Position numbers and translations under genes: made by a program
DNA from: Lingula anatina
Lineage: Eukaryota; Brachiopoda; Lingulata; Lingulida; Lingulidae
Reading direction: 5' to 3'
DNA length: 45,355 nt
Assembly (NCBI RefSeq): GCF_001039355.2
Contig: NW_019776031.1
Span: forward strand, 7,959 to 53,313
Shown here: positions 1 to 11,878 of the stretch, piece after piece
How positions within the stretch are numbered: the stretch's first letter is position 1
Layout of the letters: each line of letters starts with the position of its first letter
The notes under the pieces: generated by a model
What the model was told of the DNA's origin: nothing
The model's database searches: none
What the model saw: the letters and a program-made list of their open reading frames with translations, nothing else

Positions 1-37
<37 letters not shown>
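1..37. repeat. (CT)n microsatellite
   Basis: Uninterrupted CT dinucleotides at the extreme left edge of the window, so its full length is unknown. Confidence 0.95.
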
Positions 38-39
<2 letters not shown>

Positions 40-768
40 GTGGGAGGCATTATATCGATCTTTTTTTCTCTATTACATTTTTTCATAGTTAGCTCATCAT
101 TGTTTTGTTATTTTGAAAAAGAAATCTTGATGTCTGAGGAGATGTAAGTTCTGTACACTGGTTTCAGCCTTGAAACTGTAGCTTGTATTGTCGGTTTTAT
201 TTTTAACTTTAAAAACTAATATGTTGTGTCTTCTATTGATTCATTAAAATCTTAGCTAGAAATTTGAAACACCAGCATGCTTAAATCTAGAGCACTTAAT
301 TATTTTTAGCATGATACGCATCCAATAACAGTCATGATTCCTGGAAAAACTTCAAAACCTAGAACTGATTTGCACCTTGAGACAGCTTAAATTACCAGGG
401 TTGATTTCTTTTCTATTGTTGGCTTTGTAAAATAAAACCAGATAGAGAGGGATACAATAAGAAGTTAAGTTCTCAGTTGTCTGTTTGCCTTGTTCCTGTG
501 AAAATATGAAACCTAAGATAAAACAAACAAGTCGTTCTGATTTTGTTTTTAGTTGTCAGCTAAATAAATTTAGACTACAAAGCAGTGTGAAAAACATGAT
601 ACATACAATACTGGCAGGACAGAAAGAGCTCTTTTACTTCATCCCCCATTTTTTCTGCATGGTTACTCAGTTACTATCGAACCTTTATATATTACATGTA
701 CAGAATGTTTTACCTCAGATGCCTCATCTTCATATACCCCAGCATTTCTGTTGTTCAATTCCTTCTTA
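38..768. other. AT-rich intronic stretch, nothing recognised
   Basis: An open frame of 94 codons reads through 485-769, but it has no similarity I recognise, a low-GC composition and ends at the edge of a transposon copy. I treat it as chance. Confidence 0.6.
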
Positions 769-957
769 GGGCCTGTTCAGAGCCAAGTTCATTTGTGGAC
801 TAAATGATTCGTGGGTAATTGCTGATGCTTTGAAAGCTTGCTGCATAATCGCCATGGGAAATCCATTAGGGGCTTATGCTGAAAGCTTTCGAGTGGGTTG
901 GCCATATGTGATCCACGGATCAGTTAGTCCACTATCAACTTGATTGTGAACAGGCTC
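769..957. mobile_element. Inverted-repeat MITE, family A copy 1 (189 bp)
   Basis: The ends are inverted repeats: GGGCCTGTTCAGAGCCAAGT on the left, and on the right the reverse complement of GAGCCTGTTCACAATCAAGT. The element is flanked by the 3-bp direct repeat TTA (766-768 and 958-960). The right arm holds GATCCACGGATC, a motif shared with the other three copies at 18845, 39470 and 41584. It is too short to encode anything. The 3-bp duplication and the GGGC-type ends fit a PIF/Harbinger-like non-autonomous element, but no transposase is present here to prove it. Confidence 0.85.
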
Positions 958-1413
958 TTACTCAAGTGAGAATGGCGGCCTTGGTAGTATTGACAAGTAC
1001 TTATGAAAGAAAAACAACAAAAAGTAATTATAGAAATTATTCTTAAAGAAAGAATTCATATTGATTATTCCAAAAATGCAAGTTTCTGATGTTTTTTTCT
1101 GATATATATGCATATTTGAGAATGCTCCGCTGAGTAACAAAGTTTTTCTGGTTTGTTGATTTGTTTTAAGGAAGATAGCTGCTGTATAGTGCTAAGCTAA
1201 GGGTCTTTTTTATGAGTTACATTTAAGCTATTTCCAAGCTGGAATAAACAGTTTGCACTTCAACAATTTGAATTATCTTACATGCTGTCAGAAGATAATA
1301 TTATTATATAAAATTAAATTATCCATAGAAAATGTTGAATATAGCCATAGCTTTTTCTATCCTGTAGCCTGTAACCATAACAATAAAGACTTCAGCAGTT
1401 GTAAATGGTTTTT

Positions 1414-1704
1414 TCATCTTCTTTAGCCAGACTTAATTAATTAGAGTTATCTGTCATCTTCTTTAGCTGGGGCAGATCCAGAGATATTTTCTGACAGTCT
1501 TCCAAATTATCTTTGTTGATCCATCCTCCATTTGTGACGTCTTCCGACAGAAAAAATTACATACCCGTCATGTTAACTTGAAAGTCTGACCATCTTCCAG
1601 AAGACCCCAGAGATGACCTCAATCAGCCCCTGTTTAGTCGGACTTATTTAATTAGAGTTATCTGCCAGTGGTCATAACTGAACTTAGTTTGTGATGGTCA
1701 GACA
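1414..1704. repeat. Degraded repeat block with direct and inverted copies
   Basis: A 31-bp sequence built on GACTTAWTTAATTAGAGTTA occurs at 1425-1455 and again at 1636-1666 with few differences. TCATCTTCTTTAGC repeats at 1414 and 1454. GTCTGACCATC at about 1584 reappears inverted as GATGGTCAGAC near 1694. It is probably an old transposon remnant whose ends can no longer be fixed. Confidence 0.55.
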
Positions 1705-1881
1705 CATGACCATTTTCTGACATAAAGTATCAGTTCTTTTTTTCCTCTCTCTTTTGAAGATTCCACAAAGATATCCAATATCTTAAAGAAAGTCAACAAA
1801 CATGTCAATATTCACCTTTCATTAATTTTTCTATCCCCATGAAAAGGTTAGCAGTTTAACGGAAATGTATGTTAACTTTTT

Positions 1882-2179
1882 TATGGGCGGCGGTTTATAC
1901 AAAAATTAAAAACACGATAAGTCGTCGTCGTTATCAGATTAGTTGAATTGAAAATACGATTAGTTGTTGTCGTTATCAGATCAGACAACGATACTTTGGA
2001 ATTAAACAAGGCATTTCTGAATTTCACGCATTAAAAACACAATTAGACGTCGTATCAGATCAGACGAATTAAAAACACGATTATGCGTCGCAGTTATCAG
2101 ATCAGACGGCAAAATACGACTAGTCGTGAAGACGCAACTAGTAGCCAAAACTTGATTTGACGCTAGATGGCGCTCATGT
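1882..2179 (+). repeat. Left terminal inverted repeat of the 2 kb element
   Basis: Matches the reverse complement of 3614-3915 with scattered substitutions and small gaps. It is built from four to five imperfect subrepeats, each with an AAAAACACGAT-type part followed by TATCAGATCAGAC. Confidence 0.85.
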
Positions 2180-2371
2180 CAATGGTCTTGGCTACCCTTG
2201 GGCCGACGTCACAGTCAATACCGTGAAATTCTGACACTGACAAGTGCTTGCGATTGACAGATTGAGGAGAGTTGACAGGTGTTGTACTATAGTAGGCTAG
2301 TATGTGATAGATACAATACGAGTCGCCGAGCTGTACGTGAAATATTACGAGTGTATTGGCGAGCCGCAGGC

Positions 2372-2457
2372 TCACAGATAAAGAAAATTGTCATTGTCAA
2401 AGAAGGCAGGAAATTTACTTTGGAAGTGTACATTTTTAAACTTTCGTTTTCACATTC
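2372..2457 (+). repeat. 86 bp internal direct duplication, copy 1
   Basis: Differs from 2981-3066 at 5 of 86 bases. Both copies begin TCACAG and can be read in the same frame as QIKK-x-VIVKEGRKFTLE-x-YIF. The five changes include two silent and two amino-acid-changing codons, so they do not show that the frame is maintained. Confidence 0.85.
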
Positions 2458-2980
2458 AATTTTAAAGTATTGCTCGGCGACAAGTGTTGTATCTGGCTTA
2501 AACCAAGGCCTCTGATTGGCTACTACACTGCCCTTGCGATATTTTACACATACATGTTAGGGGCCTTTGTGGTCACTTAGTCCTGTGTTGGACGATGACG
2601 GACAAGGCTGAACACGCCTTTACAGCCCCCTCGACCTAAGTCAGTCCTAGCCACTTCGTGCAGCAGCAGCAACACCAACACCACTTCCACCACCAGCAGC
2701 ACTTTAGATACTGAGAAGTTCCCCCAAAAAACACTAATTCTTCTTCTCCATCAATTTCTGAAAAATATATCACGCCGATATTCCCTCTTGAAATTAGAAT
2801 TTTGACTAGCTAAATAAATCACAGTTCTAAACCGTACCAAAGGCACTACTTGCTCTCCAAAACACCAAAAATTTTCAGGGCCCTTGAGCAGGCCCCAAAC
2901 CCCACACCATGGGGCGACGATCAGCTTCACATCTAAGGCCTGTCGTCCCGGACCCCCCCCCCCAATTGATACTTGTGCCT

Positions 2981-3066
2981 TCACAGATTAAGAAAGATGT
3001 CATTGTCAAAGAAGGCAGGAAATTTACTTTAGAAGAGTACATTTTTAAACTTTCGTTTTCACATTC
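2981..3066 (+). repeat. 86 bp internal direct duplication, copy 2
   Basis: Second copy of the sequence at 2372-2457, 609 bp downstream in the same orientation inside the 2 kb transposon. A stop follows shortly after the shared block. Confidence 0.85.
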
Positions 3067-3345
3067 TGTATTTTGAGCAACTTGATGTCGTTCAAATTCG
3101 AGAACGCCAATTTTCAGTTTTTGGATAAATGCTGTTTCATGATATTAAAAGTTAGAGAAAAGACTTGTTTTCATTGTTTTATCCGTGGTGGGCGCTAGGA
3201 CCCGATATACAGATACTGGGCCCTTAATATTTTTAATTATTAGCTATATAGTGAGTAATGGGAGTGCAACAGACTGGGACGTACTCGCACATGACGTGCT
3301 TGTATGTCGAATACAGCACGGCGAGTCTTTTGTTCTGCGCGCTAG

Positions 3346-3476
3346 TATGGGCGGCCAAAAATGTTGAATTTATGACAGGATCGTTTAAACTTGAAACTGA
3401 ATCGATGGGAAGGCAGTGAATCGACGAAACATAACTGAATCGACGACAGGATTTTTTGCCCTTTTGGCCGCCCATA
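3346..3476. mobile_element. Nested 131 bp MITE with TATGGGCGGCC ends
   Basis: The inverted ends are TATGGGCGGCCAAAA and TTTTGGCCGCCCATA. It is flanked by a perfect 6-bp direct repeat, CGCTAG (3340-3345 and 3477-3482). The interior has three short TGAATCGA-type repeats. The first ten bases of its ends equal those of the surrounding 2 kb element, and both have 6-bp target sites, so they were probably mobilised by the same transposase. Confidence 0.88.
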
Positions 3477-3613
3477 CGCTAGCCGTAGTTTAAAGAGAAT
3501 TACAATAATGGCTAACAACAGTCAGAGTATTTGAGCGAGGAATGTTGAAGCTGCTTCAATAACGTCCGCCATTTTGATCACTGTGGATCATGTGACTTGG
3601 CCTTGATTTTTGT

Positions 3614-3915
3614 ACATGAGCGCCATCTAGCGTCAAATCGAGTTTTGGCTTGTAGTTGCGTTTTGACGACTAGCCGTGTTTTGCCGTCTGATCTGATAAC
3701 TACGACATCTAATCGTGTTTTTAATTTGTCTGATCTGATAACTACGACGTCTAATCATGTTTTTAATGCGTGAAATTCAGAAATGCCTCATTTAATTCCA
3801 AAGTATCGCCGTCTGATCTGATAACGACGACGAGTAATCGTGTTTTCAATTCGACTAATCTGATAACTACGACGACTAATCGTGTTTTTAATTTTTGTAT
3901 AAACCGCCGCCCATA
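3614..3915 (-). repeat. Right terminal inverted repeat of the 2 kb element
   Basis: Inverted partner of 1882-2179, ending TATAAACCGCCGCCCATA. Contains the same TATCAGATCAGAC-type subrepeats in opposite orientation. Confidence 0.85.
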
Positions 3916-4559
3916 CTTATTCACTAAAAAATTCGGCAAATTAAGGTGTTTTAATGGTATATTTTGTCCTGCTGGAAGGTAAGAATATTGAGAGGTTCCT
4001 CTTGATTTATGTGGGCCTTTCAAGTCACAAAAGCATAATTGTTGCATTCACCTATCTTTTACAAAGAAGATATACCTTTTTCTTCCTTATGACTGTAAGA
4101 TTTTAGCTTCTTCCCAGCTTACAAAAAGCCTTTTCATAAAAAAAAAAATCAGCAACGGTGCATTTACCTTATATTCAGGATGCAGTTTTTTTTTCTCCCA
4201 CGTGGCCGCTAGAAAATTCTATGTTCCCTCGCAGTGTTGTCAAGATTGCAGCTGGGCAGTTGGGAATAAGTACTGGGGTGCAATGATTTCTCTATATTTA
4301 TACACTACAGCTGTGTAATAAAGCTACAGGGGCTTCCTTTGCATCATCACTCCCGTCTCTGGACCTGAAGGTATTTCCCTAATGCCCTTACATTATACCC
4401 ATGCTGCTTGTGGAATCAAGAGGACTGATACATTATTAAAAGGGAGATATAATGTAAAAAATTAAGCGTTGAATAACATGAAAACTTAATCTAAACCTAG
4501 CGTGAGTTAGGGAGTTGAACCATCAGTTGTGTTTGAATGTTTCTTTGGTAGGTGTTTTT

Positions 4560-4816
4560 GGCTCCATTCCCATAGATGCCAATAGTCCAGGTGGATCAAC
4601 CTAACTCCGTAGGGGATTTTCACTGAATATAGTCAGTTTAGCAGATTAACACGCCTTCTCCCTACGTAAAGTAGAATACATAAAAACTGATGATTATATG
4701 AGTATGTCGGAAACAAAAGGAGGCCTGTCATTCAGATAAGCTGACTGCACTCAGCGAGAGTCCCCGCAGAGTTGGGTCAATCCCCGTAGATCAGTGGCAT
4801 CTGTGGGAATGGGGTC
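4560..4816. mobile_element. Inverted-repeat MITE, family C copy 1 (257 bp)
   Basis: The two arms of about 75 bp are inverted copies. The left begins GGCTCCATTCCCATAGATGCC and the right, read on the minus strand, begins GACCCCATTCCCACAGATGCC. A 3-bp duplication TTT flanks it (4557-4559, 4817-4819). A diverged relative lies at 26706. There is no coding capacity. Confidence 0.8.
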
Positions 4817-4819
4817 TTT

Positions 4820-7651
4820 GACTTTCAGGATATAAAATATTACAGATTTCAGGTATTATGTTGTCCTTGTTTTCGGCTAGTATTCTGAGACTAGGTAACA
4901 AAACAGAACCCCATATGTTGTGACAGTCACTGAAAGTTGCAAAACATTGATGGTTATTTTGAGAGAGCAATTAAGAATGGAATTTAGGCTATTGATAATA
5001 GCCATCGAAAAGGGAACAGAATTATGACAAATGTGTTGGATTGAACTAGCAATTTTATCTTTCTGACTTTTCAGTCAGCAGCAGAAATATCTTCTCAGAT
5101 TTAATTAAGATTATTCTTCAAGAGTGGCATCTTAAGGATTTCAAGGTTTTTGCTCAAAGAAATGATTAAGATGTCTCGGGATAGCAGTCACTGTAAAAGT
5201 TCTGCAGGTTTTAGAAGTTATGTGAAACAATCTTGAAAATATCTTGGCTCAGTAGAATATGATCAGTATAACATGATTTAAAGAAGTTCGTTCTGTTTTA
5301 CAATAGTAGTAGAAGATTTAGGATAAAAGACGGTGATCCTTGTCAGTATGAGTAGTATGAGTATACAAAACAACTTATCCTCTTAGTTTTTATATAATTT
5401 GCAAACTTGCAAAGTTAATTTCAAATAATTCAGAACAAGAAACCAACAATTCAGTATGGATGCTTCAGCCATGTAGCATGCAGGTAGTCATTTTTTCCCA
5501 CTGAGGTAGATCCATGATACCATTAGGTGAATTATGCATACTTCTCACTAAGTGGCATAGATTTTTAATTATTCAGTCATCAAGATTTTATGAAAGCAGA
5601 TTGTAACTGATTATTGAAAAGCTGCATTTTTGATTTAGAATATTATATTTTCTGCTTGTGGATTTCATGCAGTTTTCACAGTACTACAACTGCACAATTC
5701 TTTAATTTGTTTTCGTTAACAAACATATTGATTCATTGCCAAGTATCACATTATGATACTGCTTGAGAATTGCTTATTAAAAAAAAACATTCTACCTTTT
5801 TCAATTGATGCGTTGATTCCACTCCATGCTCGCAGTGGGTGTTGTTCTAAGTTTGGTTAAAGCCGACATGTAGATTTCATTGATCATGTATATTTCATGT
5901 CGGTTTCATGCTGAAGCTATTCACATCTCCCCTAGCTGACTTGTTATCTCATGGCTACCGTTGATTTAATTTAGCATCAGTTTAACCTGGGACCCCGGGG
6001 TCCTACGCTGAACCCGTACACTAACAACAATTGTTTGTTGAAAAGACACAGCTGGGAGTGCATTGGAAAAGAATTTTTTGACAGATTTTTAACAATGTTT
6101 TCTCCAAAATACGTATGTTACCCTTAACCTGACTAATGTGTGCTAACACCCCAGTGAGTATAAAGGGTTTTTTTGGGGTAAAACAAAATATTAACCAAAC
6201 CTAAAAGAAGAAAAACCTTATATAACCAGGTGTTCAGTCTAGGGCACCTGGTCAAGCATTCACAGGTGTTGGTCAAGCCAATGTGGCCGCTGGTCAAACC
6301 AGCCAGTGCAGCAAAATAAAAATTTTGACCAAAAGCTAAAACATGGTTTGCATGATATTTAAAACAAGCATGACTTAATAGCGTGCTGTGGCAGAAGAGG
6401 AATGCAAGAGGCCACCATAATACTCCTGGGGTGGATTTATTGGATAAAAGCTAACATGCGTTCTAATAGTTTTCTAGTGATTTTGTATTTTTCTCTTAAT
6501 GTACTACAAACAGAGTACGTTTGAAGGCTGATTTACTTCCTAATATGCACATGGCCTCCATTTGCCGAGTGGAAGAGAAAAGATTGAATTATATATTAAT
6601 ACAAAAAGCTGTCTTAGAGCAATAAGCTGTTTATCTAGGGTATTTCTTATCTGAAAATCATTAGAGTCTGTTGATTTGTCAGCTGTTAGGAAATGATGGT
6701 ACAATTAAAGGTAATAGAACCGCTGAATCAAAGGCACCTGCTGGTTGAATGCATTGCAACACTGAATGAATGAAATTATCAGGAACCAAGAATAGTGCTA
6801 TAAGGCAGTGTGGACAGTGTAGTTTGGGTGATTAGAACAGTATTGCAAGTCTAAGAGCAGTTTTTACCAAAGAGCACTATATCATCATTTTCTATTTGCT
6901 GGAGTTCAAAAAAGAAAAAAAAAACTTGATTCAACTTTCATTTGAGGCTATCGAGTTGTCAGTCTTTCACAATTTACTGGTACAGACTATATCTCTAAAG
7001 CGTACCACTCCATGTGAACATGGTTGTAGTTTTCTACTTCCAGTCTAACTTAAACTAAATATGAGTGTGACTTAAGCTCTCAGGTTTACAAATTAATAAA
7101 GAAAGCACCATGTCATCTTGGAACCCACTGACAAACCTCTTGTCATAGTGTATCATCTTCAATAAGCTTAAGCAGTTAAGCCTCCCCCCTCTCCCCACAC
7201 CTTCTCTTAAGATAAGACTATTATTTCACCTAAATTTGGATCAAGTTTTGTCTTCCAGGACACAGAAAGCAGAGTATCTATCATTCTCAATTTGCCATGT
7301 GCGTATCTATATTATACTCAGATTTGTCCTTTAATAAGATAACATAATAAGTGACAGTATTAGACATGAAGGAATATACATAATGGGAACTGACGGATGG
7401 CGGCATTCTTAGAATCGGCTTCATTAAGGACAGATTATATCTCAAAAAGCATCTGAAACTACAATGTGCCCTCTTGGGAGGGGGGGAGGGGGTTCTATGG
7501 ATGGTACACTACATGTCACACTCAATTTAAAGCATAAAAAACAGAAAGGCAGCAACTTGGTTGCCAGCACGACCTAAAAATCTGATTGTACTTATTGCTG
7601 AGGGCATGTCTTCTCTTCCTGCCTGCTGTCAGTATTTTTTGTTTCAATCAG
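4820..7651. other. Intronic stretch, nothing recognised apart from short palindromes
   Basis: AT-rich, with no gene or repeat family identified. A local inverted repeat of AGCCGACATG type lies at about 5860-5910, and a GGACCCCGGGGTCC palindrome at about 5990-6003. Confidence 0.5.
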
Positions 7652-7653
7652 TT

Positions 7654-7704
<51 letters not shown>
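7652..7704. repeat. (TTTA)n microsatellite
   Basis: About twelve uninterrupted TTTA units. They create the artificial frame of repeated LFIY residues across this site. Confidence 0.95.
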
Positions 7705-7706
<2 letters not shown>

Positions 7707-8512
7707 CATCTTGAGTGAAAATGCCAAACTAGGCATAATCAACTGCATTATTGTCAATTATTTTTAAGTAAAAAGTATGTGGCAGACAAATGCCATTATT
7801 TAAATCATACTGATGCTACAATATAGTATGGTGTTAAAGTACATATCTATGATATTTTGCTAACTCTCCACTGGGTGTTTTATTATTAATTTCCATTGTT
7901 TTCATGGGCTAATTTGCTGTTGATGACATGTTTAAGAATAGATTGAAACTTTTTTAACTGCAATGTTGTCAAACCTTGTATGTTGATGTGCTCAAATTAC
8001 CTAATTGGAGGCCATTTTGGGAGTGATTGGGACATTCTTTGTATATTTATTAAGATAAATGTTACGTTCAACAGTGAATTTCAGTTGTGAAGCCATCTCC
8101 ATTCCATTTGTAACTAATAAGTGGTTTTTAAGTTCACGTAGGAAACGCAAATAATTTCCAAATAGGAGTTAGCATTTGTGTTGTAATGGGCCCCATTCTA
8201 TGGTGTCCTGACATTGACAAAATGTAATTATTCTAGCAATACAGGAAACACAGGTGTTTGTTATCCCATTACAGCTCTCATCTTTTGTCATTCTGGGAAA
8301 AACGTTCTGAGGAACACATTCTCTCAAGTGTTGTCTGTGGTGTTGGGTTAGCTACTTTAACTTAATGGGAGTGCTTTTTGATTTCATGTTTCTAGGAAAT
8401 TAATGATGAAAAGATAAGCCGTGACAAAAGAAATATTTGTTGGAGGTGTAACTCTAGTAGTGCTGGTTTGAATTTTTTTTTTTTTACTTGGATGCGTGTA
8501 ATGTCATGTATA
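7705..8512. other. Intronic stretch, nothing recognised
   Basis: AT-rich sequence with no open frame, repeat or motif of note. Confidence 0.5.
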
Positions 8513-8656
8513 CAGACATGAGCTTTTTCCATGGAAAAGTGGAATTCCAAGTTTTTTAATTCAGTTCTGATGGTTCCTGAGATTCATCAAGGTTAGGTGT
8601 TAGGTCCCATGATAAATGTTCAAAGGATTTTTTTTTTAGTCCAAGGCCCATGTCTG
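8513..8656. mobile_element. Inverted-repeat element, family B copy 1
   Basis: The ends are CAGACATGAGC and, inverted, CAGACATGGGCC. The central part (AATTCAGTTCTGATGGTTCC, then GTTAGGTGTTAGGTCCCATG) matches the copy at 24194-24350 closely. It is about 144 bp long with no coding capacity. The target duplication is unclear. Confidence 0.7.
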
Positions 8657-11222
8657 TGCATAGCTAAGTTTTACTTTTCAGTTGTTGTTTACTGACGATG
8701 CTATTGTTTTTTTGGGGGGGTATTGAGAGCTCTGGAAGCAGGGAATACTGTGTTAGGTCATTGTCACCATGGCTTCATTAATGTTTCAAGACACACCTTA
8801 TATAATAATAGATCCCTCTAGAAAACCACCAGAGAACACACGCTTCTGCCAAGGTGACTTGGTGCTCATTAATAATTATTTAATTGATTAATTAATAGAT
8901 CACCAACAAAATCCAATCAACTCTAGTATCTAGGTTCATCTGTTTCTGACCTACCGAAAAGTCTTATCAAAATCCATGTATATGCTGTCAACTACCTAAG
9001 AAAGGCAGAACCCTTACCTCCTTGACAGAATTAAAAAAAGGTCCAATCTAAGAATTCAGATGGGGATGGGGTATTTCTTTTTCAATTTTTTAATTACATT
9101 CTTAAATATCCAAGAGTAAGTACATCGGTGTATGATATATTTATAAATTTCATTTTTAAAAAAGAAAAAAAAAAAACAAGTGGGGCATTCCATTGAAATG
9201 GCTAAGTTAAACCTGAGTTTTGAGTCACAGTAGACTAAATATTTTGGTCATGAAGCTTTTCTATCATATCAACCCCAATTTATATCACATAATGATGGCA
9301 GGGATAGCAGGTGTTGGATGCCAATGAATTGATCAGCATGATAACAGTGACCTTAAATAAAGCATGATTTTGTTATATAATGATTAACTGACATTTAATG
9401 GTGCCGCAGACACATCAAGTGCCATGTCTGAGTTGAATAGAAATTATTTCAAGCAGCAGTGCCGCATAGGCAATTATGTTTTTGATATTTAGTTTTTTTT
9501 TTTTCATTGTTGAGGACATGATTATAGTTTTTAAGACTTCTGACTTTAAGAAAGATTTTGTCAGTTAATTTTTTAAGCTATTGATAAAAGAAACTGAATT
9601 AAATTTTGTTTATTGCCTCTTGGTAGTTTTGTTGCATGTTAAATGGTTAATGTTCAGATGTCTGGTGGTTTCAGGCATTTAGTCCATAGCCTAATGACAG
9701 GATTTGGAACTATTGTTAATTTTTTTTTTTTTTGTCTTTTTTTTAAACAATTTTATTAGATTCAGCTTGTAGTGACAAAGCAGGTGGCCGATGATTGCTT
9801 CTCTACATAAATGTTACAGTTGATTATTTCATAAAAATATATTGTGGACATGTTTGGGTCAATTGAAGTAGAAGGGTTGACACTCTTTAAAGAGGTGGTA
9901 GGTTGTTCATTTGAATAGGTTTTGACAGAAGGCTGTTATCAAAAATATCTGTATTAATTAGAAACCTTTCTGGTCTCTTGGCATCATTTTATCTTCAACA
10001 CACAGATGAAATAGAACACTCTATGGACGTTCAAGTGGGAAGGGCGACCATGACAGTAATTAAGCTAGACATAAATGGATAGTTAAGGCCAAGATTCACT
10101 TAACTAATAAGATTTCAGTCAGATGCGATGTTTTATGAATAGAGACACAGATGATACAAGATATATTTTTCTCGTATCTTTTAGGCATTTGATCTTTATT
10201 TGATAACCTGATAATTGACTCACTTTTTCATGTTTTTATGTATTGATTTCCTTTTTTCATTAAGGGGAAGAGTAATTCATTTAATGACAAAGTGGTCTTC
10301 TACAGTGCATAAGGAACGTGGGCATAAGTTTTACTTGGGGAATTTTTATGGATTAATTTCCCGTTATGTTTGAAAGCAACTGGTAATTTGAATGTGTTTG
10401 CAGAAAGGACAGCCTGTTGATTGTATTACATCACATTGGCCCACAGCATGTGGTCACACAGTCATTTTAATGCCATAAACCTTTTGTAACCAGTTCTAAT
10501 CAGTTGTATTTCTGTTAGTATCCTTTACAATGTTTGCTGCAAAACCAATGTAAGTTATTAGAATGTCAAAAAAAAGCACTAGTTTAAACCATCATGCATG
10601 TGGAAAGCCCTTTACTATTGGGATAGGAAGATATTAAGCAGTTAAAATTAATCATGCTCGTGCCCTACTATCATTATCTTGTTTGTCAGAAGTCACCAAG
10701 ACAGAGGGGCTGGACTCTGGCGCCCTCTACAGTCAAAGGGACTGGTCAGGGATAGGTGAACTCTGCTAACTGCCATGATAGAACTGGCTTTGTTTATCTA
10801 TAAGATGGGCCGGGTTGGTGGTGAAGGATAGGGTAGCATGGATTTTGATTAGCTGTACCTCAGTTACATATTTATACATTTGATTAACCATGCTGCCTGG
10901 CTCCAATTTTAATAAAGAAAGGCCTGAACATGGATTTTGACATTGTACATTTAGAGGATCCATTTCTGTACCCTAATGATTTGTTAGCAGCTAATTATAA
11001 TGTTTATACAGAATTGGAAAAGGAGGGGATTATATTGACAAGATGACAGGATATTATTTTGACATTTTCATGCCCTTTTTAGAGATATATTGGAAAACCA
11101 ATACAGTCAAGGTTAAAGAATGGTTAAGTCTGATGTGCCGGGTTTCCATTCTGGATGGATTGGCTTAAATTGATGGGCTTCATCTCAATAGCCTGGTGGA
11201 TATTAGAAATTGCATGTCTTTA
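8657..11222. other. Intronic stretch, nothing recognised
   Basis: AT-rich with several poly-T and poly-A runs. No conserved coding segment or repeat family was identified on either strand. Confidence 0.5.
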
Positions 11223-11329
11223 GATACAGGTCATACCAAGTTAACCTTACCCAACTTGAGTAGAAACACACCTACTGATACAGGTACCAAGTTAAACTTA
11301 CCCAACTTAAGTAGAAACACACCTATATT
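11223..11329. repeat. Two-copy tandem duplication, ~54 bp unit
   Basis: The units start GATACAGG and share TACCAAGTTAA and CCCAACTT-AGTAGAAACA. They differ by a 2-bp gap and a few substitutions. Confidence 0.85.
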
Positions 11330-11878
11330 GATACCAAGATAACTGCCAGTATAAAAATCTTGTTTCACAATTAGCAGTATAGTATTCTGTATGGCACCAG
11401 TTGTAGAGGTTGTCATTAATTACATGTAAAAGCCTGGCTAAACAAAGACCATAGATTAATTTTTATGGCATTGTGGAGTTTGTGGAAGGGAATACCCCCC
11501 CCCCCCCTTCAGCTTAATTATTTTTTTGGTCCAATAAAAATTGTGATAAGTAGACAAGTGTAAGCCACCATGTAATAAGGACCTTCAAGTCTTCATGATA
11601 CTTGATTTGATACAGCCAGTGTGAATGAATCAGATGATGAAAGTGAAGGGCATTTTATTTCCACCTGTCTAGTGAAGTGTGAAGATGCGTTCACTCCAGT
11701 CCTAATTTACCAACTTTAGAGTTGCCTGAATGACGTCAACAGACCTGATTGTATTCAAGTCATTCCTGCAATGCATGATACAACGTGTGCTATTAATTTT
11801 GGTATTATTACTTCAGATGCTTCATGTCTACTGTTTATATTGGCCTAGGGAGGTCCTACATGATCATTGTGTTATTTT

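Larger units (their letters stand above)
1882..3915. mobile_element. 2.03 kb DNA transposon with ~300 bp terminal inverted repeats
   Basis: The left arm (1882-2179) and right arm (3614-3915) are inverted copies of each other along their full length. They start TATGGGCGGCGGTTTATA and end at a shared ATGAGCGCCATCTAGCG segment. The flanks are CTTTTT (1876-1881) and CTTATT (3916-3921), a probable 6-bp target duplication with one change. Each arm carries several copies of a ~38 bp subrepeat containing AAAAACACGATTAGTCGTCG and TTATCAGATCAGAC, likely transposase-binding or foldback sequence. The interior has no intact transposase: the longest frames are under 85 codons. It also holds an 86 bp direct duplication and a nested element. 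It is a non-autonomous or decayed copy; the superfamily is uncertain. Confidence 0.85.

Noticed and set aside
485-769. 94-codon plus-strand frame near the left end
   Set aside because: No similarity, no splice borders, and it stops at the edge of a transposon copy.
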